60,635 nucleotides of DNA from Bacillota bacterium. Its GTDB lineage: Bacteria; Bacillota; Clostridia; Monoglobales; Firm-18. The notes beneath the pieces are model-generated. The model saw only the letters and a program-made list of their open reading frames with translations, searched no databases and was not told the origin of the DNA. Below are positions 1-8,459 of this stretch, one piece after another. A program made the position numbers and the translations under genes. The stretch is taken from the NCBI GenBank assembly GCA_023228885.1, contig JALOAJ010000015.1:1-60635 (forward strand), in the 5' to 3' direction. How positions within the stretch are numbered: the stretch's first letter is position 1; each line of letters opens with the position of its first letter.

Positions 1-1115
1 TTCGCAAGGGTTCTGAACGGAGCGAAAATACTTCCGTTATTGCTGTCGTCGGCATTCGGCGTTTGCGCCACATAGTATGTGTTCCCAACAGCCTTCTGCG
101 GATGAAAATCGGAAAATCTATTCTTGATGTAATTAAAAACGGAATAGTTGTTCAAAATGTTGGCAGCCGAAAACTTATTGTCAATCGCTGCAATGCCGTC
201 TTTGTATACCACTGTTTTCCCAAGCGCCTCGGCAAAATAACGCACCGGCAAAAACGCCCTGCCTTCACGATAAACCAATTGGCTGGCTATTTCCTCAAGT
301 GTGGAAATGTTCTTTTGTAATGTGCATTTGCCGTTTAAAAATACGAACTCATACGGTTCCTTCCGCAATAGCGCATAGTTCTTTTCAGGAATGCTTTCAT
401 AATAATATCCCAACGCCCGCGCCAGAGTTTCAATCGGCAAATAGATTCTGCCGTCAAAAACAAGCGGCGTCTCTTGCGGGTCGTCTATATTAATATACCT
501 TCTGCCTCCGTTAACCATAATCATTGACGCGTTCCGGTCAAGTATTACCGCTGCCTCAATCGCCCTCTCGTTAGCGGAAAGATTGGGGAGTAAAAAAGTC
601 GATGTCGGGACAGGTATTTTCTCCTTTTCAAACTCAATGCCGGTTATTCTTACCGCACCCGAGGCGCTGAAGGTAAATAACCGTTCTCCCGCCCGTTCAA
701 CAAACTCCTTTTCCGCTGTAGTGTATGGATTGTTAGGATACTCCATAAGCTCATAACCAAGAAACTCCCCAAAATTCAATGTTCTTACCCCTGAGGTATC
801 GGTTAATTCAACGGAGTATTGGAATCTTCCCGTGTTAATCAAAAGCACTGCACTTGAATTGCCCTCATAACTGACTGTAACGCTCCGGCTGTTAAAAGGC
901 AGTAAGAAGTCATATATAACATTTCCGCCCGATGTAAAGTATACGCTGTTTCCTGAAACCGCTGCATTTATTGCCTCAACACAATACTTGCCTTCAAGCC
1001 TATATGTTGCATTGCCGACAGGGTAACCCATTGTATAGGAGTTGGCGGCAAGGGCAGTTAAAGGGGTAAGCATTACGCAAACCACAAGTAAAATACATGT
1101 TAACTTCTTACACAT
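1..1115 (-). CDS. Secreted protein with copper-amine-oxidase-N-like repeats and the start of a parallel beta-helix (3' end outside window)
   Basis: The frame stays open to the left window edge, so about 371 residues are visible and no stop is seen. The ATG at 1113-1115 follows GGAGG at 1123-1127, and a signal peptide (MCKK, then a hydrophobic run ending LTALA) follows. Residues about 25-185 are beta-rich and unrecognised. Residues about 190-330 hold two repeats of the copper amine oxidase N-terminal type (LPIETLARALG, LPVRYFAEALG). The final residues (YYVAQTP, then DDSNNGS and PFRTLA) match the strand that opens right-handed beta-helix proteins, as in the two giant genes at 37742-47220. The start lies 17 bp after the stop of the binding-protein gene, so co-transcription with the importer is likely. 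A polysaccharide lyase or related glycan-active role is inferred; the catalytic part lies outside the window. Confidence 0.8.
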   Translation of the reverse strand, partial: MCKKLTCILLVVCVMLTPLTALAANSYTMGYPVGNATYRLEGKYCVEAINAAVSGNSVYFTSGGNVIYDFLLPFNSRSVTVSYEGNSSAVLLINTGRFQYSVELTDTSGVRTLNFGEFLGYELMEYPNNPYTTAEKEFVERAGERLFTFSASGAVRITGIEFEKEKIPVPTSTFLLPNLSANERAIEAAVILDRNASMIMVNGGRRYINIDDPQETPLVFDGRIYLPIETLARALGYYYESIPEKNYALLRKEPYEFVFLNGKCTLQKNISTLEEIASQLVYREGRAFLPVRYFAEALGKTVVYKDGIAAIDNKFSAANILNNYSVFNYIKNRFSDFHPQKAVGNTYYVAQTPNADDSNNGSIFAPFRTLA

Positions 1116-1132
1116 CAAATAACCTCCATTAT

Positions 1133-3016
1133 TTATTCAAGGTTAAACATATAATCAACATTAATACTCTTTCTGTAAGCCGTGTTGATTTCCTCTAAAA
1201 CTTCGTCCGTCAAACCGTTTGTTTTCGCAAGAGCCACCATTTGATTGTAAAGCTTTTCAAATTCCTCGTCATTTTTGGATATAAAAATCTTTGTCATAGA
1301 ATCTTCAAACGCCTGACGCGCCTGCCAAAATTTCTGTACTCCCGAAATACCGTAACCATCAAAAAGCCATATATTCGGAGCGATAGACGCTATTGTCGGA
1401 AGGGTTTCTATCACCCCGACACTAAAGAACTTGTTCGCCATAGATGGATTTAATTTAAAATCGTATATCACCTTGGGATTGTATCTGCTGCCGCCTGTCG
1501 CGGGGTATCCCGGCCAAGCGCTGTTGACGCCGCTTCCGACAGTCAGGTTATAGTAAACTTTTTTGTCGTTAGCCACATCATATACAAGGTTTGCCTCAAG
1601 TTCCTTGTCGGAAAATACTCTTTTGCCGTTTTCCTCCGTCCAAAGTCCCGCGCTCCTCGGTCCCCAATTAGCAAGCTTTTGACCCGCATCGGAAAAAGCA
1701 AAATCATAAAATCTCAATACTTGCGGCAAATCCTCCTCTTTGACTTGGTTTTTTAAAATGGCGGCACTCCAGCTTGAAGTACCAATGTTCGAGAATAAAA
1801 ACTTATCAGTATTAGGCGGGATGTTCAAGTATACCTTGCGGTATTTATAAGTCTTACCCGCCGTGTTCAGCATATTTTGGTCGATAGTCCCTCCATAACC
1901 GTAGAGCACGGCGTAAAGACCGTTATTTCTCTTTTCTTCAAATACAGCGCGGCTATCAATAAGAGAATCCGGCGCGGCTATATTATCTTGCACTAAACGC
2001 GTCCAATCACGCAGCACCTCTTTAAAAAAGGGCTGTGCAAACATATATTCAACTTTCTTTGTTTCCTTATCCCAATAAGTAAAGTAGTTCGCGCCTACGC
2101 CTCTGCCTGTATTATAACCGCTTACCGAACCCAAGGTTGTCAAGAGCGCCCAATTATCTATGCCTTCCGCGACATAGAAAGGATAAACCTCGCGGTTTCC
2201 CTCCTTTATCCCCAGCCTTTTAATTTTATATAAAAAATCAAAAAAATCTTCTTTGCTGTTTATTGGAACATCCATTATTTCTTCTTTTGTAAACCCGCCG
2301 TTTTGCATAAAAATACTTTCGATTTCATCCTGTTTTTTGGCTTGCGGGTATAGCATTCTTAAAATATCGTCCCGCACATATACATAATCGTACGGATCTG
2401 TCGGCGTGACAGCCCTTGCCATAATGTTGCGATCCAAATCGGGCACGGCATGCTCCAAAGTAACGCTCGTGGGCAAAGCATATATTTTTCCGTCCTTCCG
2501 TTGGGATTTCAGGAAGTTTTCTTTGTTGCTCTTGTTTGCCATAGCGGTAATGTTTGTGCAATATTTTGGAATCAAATCGGTCAAATCATACACCATACCG
2601 GCTTCAATCATCTTTTCCAATACGGCTCTTTCGGGGTTCACAACAACATCCGGCCAATCGTTTACCGCCATTATTTTAGCAATTCTCGCGTCCATCAGTT
2701 CCCCGCCGTTATCAAATGATTTATCGCTGTACTTAATTCCTGTAACCCTGTAAAGTTCGGGTGAAACCACATCATTTTCCGCTTTTTTAAGCCGCCAGGC
2801 CGCTCCGGTGCCTTGTCCGTACCACATGGTTAGTTCGAATTTTTTGCCTGTCCAGTCAGGTAAATCGGATGAATCCTCAACCATATTTCCCATCTCATTA
2901 AAGGCAACGCCCTCTCCCGATGTGCCGGAAGCTGTTTCGGTCACGCTTTTTTTGCACCCTGACAAAACAGCAAGGCTCATAACCAACGCTAAAAATAATG
3001 CCAATAATTTTTTCAT
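1133..3016 (-). CDS. ABC sugar transporter substrate-binding lipoprotein (family 1, LplA-like)
   Basis: This is a 627-residue extracellular solute-binding protein that would capture an oligosaccharide for the two permeases upstream. The start is MKKLLALF at 3016 with GGGG 6 bp upstream; the longer frame adds 14 residues without a signal-peptide function. The lipobox LAVLSGC gives Cys21 as the lipidated residue, so the protein is tethered to the outer face of the membrane. Length above 550 residues and the permease neighbours fit the LplA/YtcQ type of clostridia and bacilli, which usually import plant or host polysaccharide fragments. The substrate cannot be read from sequence. It is the third gene of a leftward operon (permease, permease, binding protein, beta-helix protein), 61 bp after the second permease. 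No ATPase gene is present, so a shared ATPase elsewhere is expected. Confidence 0.9.
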   Translation of the reverse strand: MKKLLALFLALVMSLAVLSGCKKSVTETASGTSGEGVAFNEMGNMVEDSSDLPDWTGKKFELTMWYGQGTGAAWRLKKAENDVVSPELYRVTGIKYSDKSFDNGGELMDARIAKIMAVNDWPDVVVNPERAVLEKMIEAGMVYDLTDLIPKYCTNITAMANKSNKENFLKSQRKDGKIYALPTSVTLEHAVPDLDRNIMARAVTPTDPYDYVYVRDDILRMLYPQAKKQDEIESIFMQNGGFTKEEIMDVPINSKEDFFDFLYKIKRLGIKEGNREVYPFYVAEGIDNWALLTTLGSVSGYNTGRGVGANYFTYWDKETKKVEYMFAQPFFKEVLRDWTRLVQDNIAAPDSLIDSRAVFEEKRNNGLYAVLYGYGGTIDQNMLNTAGKTYKYRKVYLNIPPNTDKFLFSNIGTSSWSAAILKNQVKEEDLPQVLRFYDFAFSDAGQKLANWGPRSAGLWTEENGKRVFSDKELEANLVYDVANDKKVYYNLTVGSGVNSAWPGYPATGGSRYNPKVIYDFKLNPSMANKFFSVGVIETLPTIASIAPNIWLFDGYGISGVQKFWQARQAFEDSMTKIFISKNDEEFEKLYNQMVALAKTNGLTDEVLEEINTAYRKSINVDYMFNLE

Positions 3017-3077
3017 AAATATCCCCATTTCCTTGCAAAATATTTGCGGATAAGGCACCGCATTTAGCCATATATTT

Positions 3078-3983
3078 TTATGATTTTACCGCTCCCAAAG
3101 TAATCCCTTTTATAAAATACTTCTGCAAAAACGGATATACTATAATAATAGGTATTGTGGTTACAATCACCTGTGCGGACACAAGCGATTCCGGCGTCGC
3201 CTTTAAGCTTAAAGCCGCACCCGCGCCATCCCTTGAAATGGCTGCCTCCTGAATAAGCTTTTGAATCCTTTCGCTTTCCTTTATAAGCTGCATAAGTTTA
3301 TATTGCAGTGTAAAAAGATGCTCTTTTGTTACATACATAAGCGTTGTACTCCAGTCGTTCCAGTTGCCAACCGCCACCCAAAGGGCCACCGTAGCTAAAA
3401 CGGGCAACGACAGCGGAAATATTATTCTGAACAAAATTATCAACTCGTTCGCGCCGTCAATAACCGCTGATTCACCGATGCTTTCCGGGATGGATGCGCT
3501 GATATATGACTTAATAATTAAAATATTGTAGAATGTACAAAGACCCGGAAGAACATAAACCCAGAAATTATTTATAAGTTGAACTTTGACAAATAAAAGG
3601 TATGTAGGTATAATTCCCCCGTTAAAGAACATGGGAATCATAAGAAACAACAGAATCTGTTTGCAGCCGGGAAGGTCTTTTCTTGTTAATGCATAAGCCG
3701 CTGAGAATTGCACGATGATACCTAATATCGTACACAGAATAACCCTTGCTACCGAAAGGAAAAAAGCTCTAATCATTGATGCATCGTTAAGCAAGACGGA
3801 AAAGTTCACAAAAGTAAGCTTGCGCGGATAAAATGTTATTCCGCCAAACATAGTATCTGTTCCGTCGTTCAGAGCCTTAGCCAATACATGCAGGTAAGGC
3901 AGAAGCATAACAAGTATCATTGCGACCATAAAAGCCACATTAATCCAGCCCCAAAATTTTGAAAGCACATTATTTTTGTTCAT
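3078..3983 (-). CDS. Carbohydrate ABC transporter permease, LplC/YtcP type
   Basis: This 301-residue inner-membrane permease has about six hydrophobic segments and the EAA-type cytoplasmic loop (ESAVIDGANELIILF) that docks the ATPase. The ATG at 3983 is preceded by GGAGG within a G-rich run at 3991-3998. The longer frame to 4016 would overlap the upstream permease and is not needed. The C-terminus, FIKGITLGAVKS, is typical of this subfamily and closely matches the end of the second such permease at 56196 (FVKGVMIGSVKG). It pairs with the LplB-type permease immediately upstream (13 bp gap) to form the heterodimeric channel. Confidence 0.92.
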   Translation of the reverse strand: MNKNNVLSKFWGWINVAFMVAMILVMLLPYLHVLAKALNDGTDTMFGGITFYPRKLTFVNFSVLLNDASMIRAFFLSVARVILCTILGIIVQFSAAYALTRKDLPGCKQILLFLMIPMFFNGGIIPTYLLFVKVQLINNFWVYVLPGLCTFYNILIIKSYISASIPESIGESAVIDGANELIILFRIIFPLSLPVLATVALWVAVGNWNDWSTTLMYVTKEHLFTLQYKLMQLIKESERIQKLIQEAAISRDGAGAALSLKATPESLVSAQVIVTTIPIIIVYPFLQKYFIKGITLGAVKS

Positions 3984-3996
3984 ATGTCTCCCCCTC

Positions 3997-4938
3997 CTAC
4001 CATAAAGCAATGTCATTTACTTTTTTTGAGAAATAATTTACGAGTACAACAAGTATAAAACCAATTAACCCTTGCACGAAACCAATTGCCGTAGCCATGG
4101 AATAATTGCCGGCGGCAATTCCCTGCTTATAAACAATTGTTGATATTGTCTCAAAATCTATAAAAGGATTTTGCAGACCGTAAATCAAATCGAAATTATC
4201 TTTAAAAATATTTCCGATATTTAATATAAAAAGTATAACTGCGGTTGGCATAATACAGGGAATCGTGACACAAAGGCACTGTTTAAGCTTTCCGGCGCCG
4301 TCAATACTTGCCGCCTCGTACAGCGCCGAATCAATTCCGGCTATTGCCGCAAGATAAATAACCGAGTTCCATCCAACAGTTTTCCATAAATTCAAGATGA
4401 TTAGATTTGGCACAAACAACGCTTGGTCAGCAAGGAACATTATTCTTTCTGTCCCTTCGCCGCCAATTGACACTCGTAAATCGTTCACAATCCCGTAGGT
4501 TGAATAAATAGAGTGCGCCATGCCGATAACGGCAATCCACGATAGAAAATGCGGCAAATAACTTACTGTTTGTACGAACCGCTTAAAAAGGTCACCCCTT
4601 ATTTCATTTAATAGAATAGCAAACAGGATAGGCGCCGGAAAAGCAATCGCCAAATTCAGGGCGCTTATGTATAATGTGTTAAATGTTGCCTTTAAAAACA
4701 TCGGCATTGTAAACAGTTCCTTTATATTATCCAAACCTATCCACGGGCTGTTAAAACCTTTGAAAACATCATAATCCATAAAGGATACCAGCAGACCGGG
4801 CATCGGAAAGTATGAAAAGAAAAGAGTTAACAATATTGACGGCAGCAACAAAATATAGAGAAACACATATTTTTTTAGTTTGCCCAACCCTTTTTGTTTT
4901 TTCATATGGATTATACGAATTATGGTGGAATTTAACAT
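3997..4938 (-). CDS. Carbohydrate ABC transporter permease, LplB type
   Basis: This 313-residue integral membrane protein is the partner of the LplC-type permease. An N-terminal cytoplasmic basic stretch precedes the first segment (YVFLYILLLPSILLTLFF). The EAA loop reads YEAASIDGAGKLKQ, and the C-terminus ends KKVNDIALW, as is usual for LplB proteins. The start is uncertain. A TTG at 4944, the ATG at 4938 and an ATG at 4905 are all in frame; 4938 is chosen because a weak GAG-type site lies upstream and it keeps the N-terminal tail usual for the family. It is the first gene of the left-edge operon; its promoter would lie between 4939 and about 5150, where I found no convincing -35/-10 pair. 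Confidence 0.9.
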   Translation of the reverse strand: MLNSTIIRIIHMKKQKGLGKLKKYVFLYILLLPSILLTLFFSYFPMPGLLVSFMDYDVFKGFNSPWIGLDNIKELFTMPMFLKATFNTLYISALNLAIAFPAPILFAILLNEIRGDLFKRFVQTVSYLPHFLSWIAVIGMAHSIYSTYGIVNDLRVSIGGEGTERIMFLADQALFVPNLIILNLWKTVGWNSVIYLAAIAGIDSALYEAASIDGAGKLKQCLCVTIPCIMPTAVILFILNIGNIFKDNFDLIYGLQNPFIDFETISTIVYKQGIAAGNYSMATAIGFVQGLIGFILVVLVNYFSKKVNDIALW

Positions 4939-5066
4939 TTTCAAAAATTCATCTCATTTCACATAGAAAAATAATATACTGATACAATAACAATTTTATC
5001 ATGGGCAATTTATAAAGTACATGATGTTTCGCGCCATTTTCTGCGTTATTAAGACATACGATCGCG

Positions 5067-5079
5067 TTGTGTTACACAA
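5067..5079. promoter_or_regulatory. Perfect 13-bp palindrome upstream of the importer operon, candidate operator
   Basis: TTGTGT and ACACAA flank a single central T. It lies about 130 bp upstream of the leftward permease gene and about 75 bp before the decayed acetyltransferase gene. Its size and symmetry suit a dimeric repressor, but no regulator can be assigned and a 6-bp arm can arise by chance. Confidence 0.3.
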
Positions 5080-5154
5080 TAATGTTATATGTTTTACACT
5101 CCAGCGGCGCGGGATGATAATGGAAGAACATAATTATCGTTTGAAGGAATAGAA

Positions 5155-5430
5155 ATGCGGATAGTTGACTTTGCAGCCAATCATATCAAGCAAGCGGCAC
5201 CCAAATTATGAGGAGGAACGCGGGTTTGTCGCCGCACTTCCTCCCGTAGATATTCTACCGGATTTATATGAGTTTGCAGAAACAATTGAGGCGTCGCGAT
5301 AACGGCTGCCGGTGTGTTTAGCCATTCTGTAACGCTTTTCGCCCATGACGAAACCGCCCGTTGCGGCGTTGCTTTTGAGAGTTTCAATTTTACCGCAAGA
5401 AGATTTTGGCTAAAATATTTTACGGCATGA
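5155..5430 (+). pseudogene. Decayed GNAT-type acetyltransferase
   Basis: Protein-like segments occur in shifting frames. An ATG at 5155, after GAAGGA, encodes MRIVDFAANHIKQAAPKL and then a stop at 5209. A +1 frame from 5207 gives YEEERGFVAALPPVDIL and DLYEFAETIEASR, then a stop at 5300. The first frame resumes at 5296 with AAGVFSHSVTLFAHDETA and FESFNFTARRFWLKYF, ending at 5428. From memory, these phrases match the N-terminal and C-terminal parts of a clostridial GNAT family, with the central acetyl-CoA-binding part missing. I see at least one frameshift and one internal deletion, so no functional enzyme is expected. Intact-looking frames of 60-90 residues on both strands here are by-products. 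Confidence 0.55.
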
Positions 5431-5540
5431 GAGCAAGAATTCGAGAAGGTATGCAACGGTTAGAAAAGAAACTGACCCATATCATGCTTGCAGTGAAAAC
5501 CACTGCTGGTATGTTCATTGCCGCAAAGACGGCAGTTAAC

Positions 5541-5570
5541 AAAAAAATAGACACCCTTATTGGTGCCTAT
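5541..5570 (-). terminator. Rho-independent terminator of rpsT
   Basis: Read leftward, a 9-bp stem (ATAGGCACC with GGTGTCTAT, one G-U pair) with a 6-nt loop is followed by seven T. It lies 5 bp after the rpsT stop codon. Confidence 0.85.
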
Positions 5571-5574
5571 TCTT

Positions 5575-5838
5575 TTAAGCTATTTTATTTAATTTTAATG
5601 TGAGTCTTGATTTTTTTCTTGAAGAGGTGTTTTTATGAATAATCCCTTTTGCAGCTGCCTGATCAAGCTGTTTTACTGCGACATCATATGCACTTTTAGC
5701 CTCATCAGCATTGCCTTGTTCGGCAAGTGTTTCAAACCTTTTTAAATAAGTTTTAAGCCTTGATTTGATTTTTTGATTGCGCAGGGTTTTTGTTTTGATG
5801 ATGTTAACCCTTTTCTTTGCGGATTTAATATTCGGCAA
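5575..5838 (-). CDS. rpsT: 30S ribosomal protein S20
   Basis: This 87-residue, strongly basic protein is a primary 16S rRNA-binding component of the small ribosomal subunit. The N-terminus MPNIKSAKKRV and the C-terminal region IHKNTSSRKKSRL are diagnostic, and the length is normal for the family. The start is TTG at 5838, with AGGAGGTG 7 bp upstream; non-ATG starts are well known for rpsT. It is divergent from gpr, an arrangement common in spore-forming Firmicutes. It has its own sigma-A promoter and a terminator immediately downstream, so it is monocistronic. Confidence 0.97.
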   Translation of the reverse strand: MPNIKSAKKRVNIIKTKTLRNQKIKSRLKTYLKRFETLAEQGNADEAKSAYDVAVKQLDQAAAKGIIHKNTSSRKKSRLTLKLNKIA

Positions 5839-5874
5839 AGCTTTTCACCTCCTCAATGTTAATAAGCAAATTAA

Positions 5875-5903
5875 AGTATAGCACGGTTTTATTTAAAATG
5901 CAA
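5875..5903 (-). promoter_or_regulatory. Sigma-A promoter of rpsT
   Basis: Read leftward, TTGCAT (5898-5903), a 17-bp spacer and TATACT (5875-5880) lie about 37 bp upstream of the TTG start. Confidence 0.7.
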
Positions 5904-5912
5904 GGTTTTTTT

Positions 5913-5944
5913 GAATAAATTTTATATTTTGGCAAACATTAATA
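5913..5944 (+). promoter_or_regulatory. Possible sporulation-type promoter of gpr
   Basis: GAATA at 5913-5917 and CATTAATA at 5937-5944 are separated by 19 bp. This resembles the forespore sigma-G pattern (GMATR, 18 bp, CATNMTA), with mismatches in the -10 and one extra spacer base. gpr is a forespore gene in Bacillus, which makes this plausible but unproven. Confidence 0.3.
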
Positions 5945-6031
5945 ACAAAGCAAAGTTATGGAACAGCTAAGCCGCAAAATGACACTTAGCAATGTAAAAA
6001 AAATGCGTATGCACACAGATTGGAGCATGAT

Positions 6032-7009
6032 ATGAACCGTAAAAGAACAGACCTTGCCGTTGAAGCGCACGAGTTGTGCCGCCAAACACAAAAAGACAGC
6101 CATGTTCAAGGCGTTAATGTTGAAACCGAAAGCTTAAAAGAAACGAAAGTAACAAGAGTTCATGTACAAAACGAAGATGGGGAAAGGTCAATCGGAAAAC
6201 CCAAAGGAAGTTATATCACAATTGAAATCCCTACATTCGTTCATAAAAAGCAAGAAACATTTGAAAATACCATAACTGTTTTAGCCGATGAAATAAGACG
6301 GTTGATACCCATAAGCGAAAATGACGGCGTTTTGGTGGTTGGTCTTGGCAACTGGCAAATAACAGCCGATTCGCTGGGACCAAAGGTGGTATCCTCTATT
6401 TTGGTAACGCGGCATATGTTTGAGCTTTTGCCCGAAGAAATTGAGGAGGGCGTTCGCCCTGTTTGCGCAATTTCGCCCGGCGTTTTGGGGCTTACCGGCA
6501 TTGAAACGAGCGAAATTATAAAGGGCGTTGTGCAACGGGTTAAGCCGGCTCTTGTAATAGCGGTCGATTCGCTGGCTGCCCGCCGCTTAGGCAGGGTAAG
6601 CACCACCATTCAGCTTGCCGATACCGGAATAACGCCCGGCGCAGGCATAGGCAACAAACGGCAGGGATTAACCCAAGAACAGTTAGGCGTGCCGGTTATT
6701 GCGCTTGGGGTGCCGACCGTTGTGGATGCCGCCACCATGGCGAACGATACGATTGACCTTATCATTGACCATCTGATGGAGCAGACAAAAAACGACGCAA
6801 AGTTTTACGAAATGCTAAAAAACATAAACAGGGAAGAAAAATATGCCCTTATAAAAGAGGTTCAAGGCGTTGAGCTTGTTGACCTCGTGGTTACGCCCAA
6901 AGAGGTGGACGACATAATAGAGGATGTGTCTGAAATTATTGCAAACGCAATAAATATTGCCCTGCATAAAGGCATCACGATACAAGACCTTAACAAATAC
7001 TCCGACTGA
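6032..7009 (+). CDS. gpr: Germination protease GPR (spore protease)
   Basis: GPR degrades the DNA-protecting small acid-soluble proteins when a spore germinates, releasing amino acids and freeing DNA. The 325-residue protein begins MNRKRTDLAVEAHEL, with TGGAG 6 bp upstream of the ATG at 6032; a TTG 12 bp earlier is not needed. Family phrases are GLGNWQITADSLGPKVV, AISPGVLGLTGIETSEI, AVDSLAARRLGRVSTTIQL, DTGITPGAGIGNKR and GVPTVVDAATM. In the family the N-terminal residues are removed autocatalytically when the zymogen is activated in the maturing forespore. It is followed 105 bp later by spoIIP, the usual Firmicutes order. Confidence 0.97.
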   Translation: MNRKRTDLAVEAHELCRQTQKDSHVQGVNVETESLKETKVTRVHVQNEDGERSIGKPKGSYITIEIPTFVHKKQETFENTITVLADEIRRLIPISENDGVLVVGLGNWQITADSLGPKVVSSILVTRHMFELLPEEIEEGVRPVCAISPGVLGLTGIETSEIIKGVVQRVKPALVIAVDSLAARRLGRVSTTIQLADTGITPGAGIGNKRQGLTQEQLGVPVIALGVPTVVDAATMANDTIDLIIDHLMEQTKNDAKFYEMLKNINREEKYALIKEVQGVELVDLVVTPKEVDDIIEDVSEIIANAINIALHKGITIQDLNKYSD

Positions 7010-7113
7010 AATAATATTGGCAATCGTAAAACATCCGCATATCGCAACTCATATATCAAAACCCCTTTGAATATAATTATACTAACTTGCATTATAATCA
7101 AGGGGGAGTTATA

Positions 7114-8286
7114 TTGAGGTCAAGCGGTTACAAAGTGAAATTTATAGAATTTAAAAAAATAACAATGCTTTTTACGGCATTTTTTTTGTTAATTACCGTT
7201 ACATTTCTTTTCAGCATAAAACCGTCAAGCAGAAAAAGGGAAATAAATATAAGCTGGCTTGAGATTATTTTTTGCAAGGCGGTGCCCATTGCCCAAAGCT
7301 ATATAAAGCCGAAAATGAACTTTAACTTTTCGCTTACCAAAATTTTGTTCGGCTTTGATATTGACAAGCCATACACCATAATAACAAATCAAATTGCATT
7401 GGTTCATGCGGCGGAAAAATTTAAAACTTTGCACGATGAAAGCGAGGCGGAGCCGCCCACCGTTATACCATCTGCTAATGATGCGGATGAACCGGAAGGC
7501 AAAAAAATTGAAGAAACAACAATAAAAACACAAAGCGGCGGCAAACCCTCCGCAAAGGATATAAGTATACGAAACAACACATCGTATTCAATTGATGTGC
7601 AAAAGCTGTTAGATGAAAAACTTTCATTCGGCATTGACAACAAGCAGCCACAGGTGCTTATTTTTCACACTCATGCATCCGAGGCGTTTACGCCTGACGG
7701 AAAGGACTGTTACCTGCCAAGCGACCCGGACAGAACCGAAGATGAAAACTTTAACGTAATAAAAGTAGGCGCTGTTATGGCGGATATTTTAAATAAGGCA
7801 GGCATTAAAACGTTGCATGACAAAACCTTGCATGACTATCCCTCATACAGCGGCTCGTATCAAAGAAGCCTTGCAACGGTGCAAAAGCATTTAAAAGAAA
7901 ATCCATCAATAAAGGTGGTTTTAGACATACATCGTGATGCTATTATCACCTCCGACGGTGCAAAGCTAAAGGTGTGCGCAACGATAGACGATGAAAAAAC
8001 AGCGCAAGCCATGATAGTATGCGGCAGTAACGGGGGCGGCTTAGACCACCCCAAATGGCGTGAAAATTTGAAACTTGCGGTGAGAATTCAAGCTAAGATG
8101 AACGAAAAATACCCCAACCTTGCACGCCCAATTTCTTTGGTAAACGAAAGGTATAATATGCACACATCGGCAGGCGCACTGTTATTTGAAATAGGCAGCA
8201 GCGGAAACACCTTGCAAGAGGCGATAAATTCGGGAAAATGCTGTGCCGATTCAATAGCGCAGGTATTAAAAGAAATTGCCGAATAA
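7114..8286 (+). CDS. spoIIP: Stage II sporulation protein P (SpoIIP), peptidoglycan amidase/endopeptidase
   Basis: In sporulation SpoIIP, with SpoIID and SpoIIM, thins septal peptidoglycan and drives engulfment of the forespore. The 390-residue protein has an N-terminal membrane anchor (ITMLFTAFFLLITVTFLF), a variable linker rich in acidic residues and a C-terminal amidase-like domain. Conserved phrases are VLIFHTHASEAFTP, HDYPSYSGSYQRS, VVLDIHRDAI and LFEIGSSGNTLQEA; the two histidine motifs are the likely zinc ligands. The start is TTG at 7114 with GGGGGAG 5 bp upstream; the open frame before it lacks a ribosome site. It is probably co-transcribed from gpr. A sigma-E-like sequence just upstream was considered and rejected. 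Confidence 0.95.
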   Translation: MRSSGYKVKFIEFKKITMLFTAFFLLITVTFLFSIKPSSRKREINISWLEIIFCKAVPIAQSYIKPKMNFNFSLTKILFGFDIDKPYTIITNQIALVHAAEKFKTLHDESEAEPPTVIPSANDADEPEGKKIEETTIKTQSGGKPSAKDISIRNNTSYSIDVQKLLDEKLSFGIDNKQPQVLIFHTHASEAFTPDGKDCYLPSDPDRTEDENFNVIKVGAVMADILNKAGIKTLHDKTLHDYPSYSGSYQRSLATVQKHLKENPSIKVVLDIHRDAIITSDGAKLKVCATIDDEKTAQAMIVCGSNGGGLDHPKWRENLKLAVRIQAKMNEKYPNLARPISLVNERYNMHTSAGALLFEIGSSGNTLQEAINSGKCCADSIAQVLKEIAE

Positions 8287-8313
8287 ACAATCGGCGTGAA
8301 GGGAAGAATGCTT

Positions 8314-8457
8314 ATGAATCAAACAAAAAAAACAGCATTGCTTGCAATACTGTTTTTATATACTGTAATTTGCGGCATATTAATTGCGGATATAGGCACC
8401 AGTTCAATTGCGGGAAGCTCACGCGGCTGTATTTTTGATTTTATTATGCGGCATTAA
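8314..8457 (+). CDS. Small single-span membrane protein downstream of spoIIP
   Basis: The 47-residue frame is MNQTKKTALLAILFLYTV and onward, with one hydrophobic span (residues about 8-27) and a short polar tail ending FDFIMRH. The second ATG (8314) is chosen because GGGAAG lies 7 bp upstream; the first ATG (8308) would be only 1 bp from it. It sits 27 bp after spoIIP on the same strand and ends 2 bp from the convergent ECF gene. I do not recognise the family. The ribosome site and position suggest a genuine small gene in the sporulation operon. Confidence 0.5.
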   Translation: MNQTKKTALLAILFLYTVICGILIADIGTSSIAGSSRGCIFDFIMRH

Positions 8458-8459
8458 CG

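Noticed and set aside
5181..5456. 91-residue leftward frame and 65-residue rightward frame (5406-5603)
   Set aside because: They overlap the decayed acetyltransferase segments and the rpsT terminator, lack good ribosome sites and resemble no family.
7069..7098. Sigma-E-like promoter (GAATATA, 14 bp, CATTATAAT) before spoIIP
   Set aside because: Transcription would start within the ribosome site, leaving almost no leader, and the -10 match is poor.
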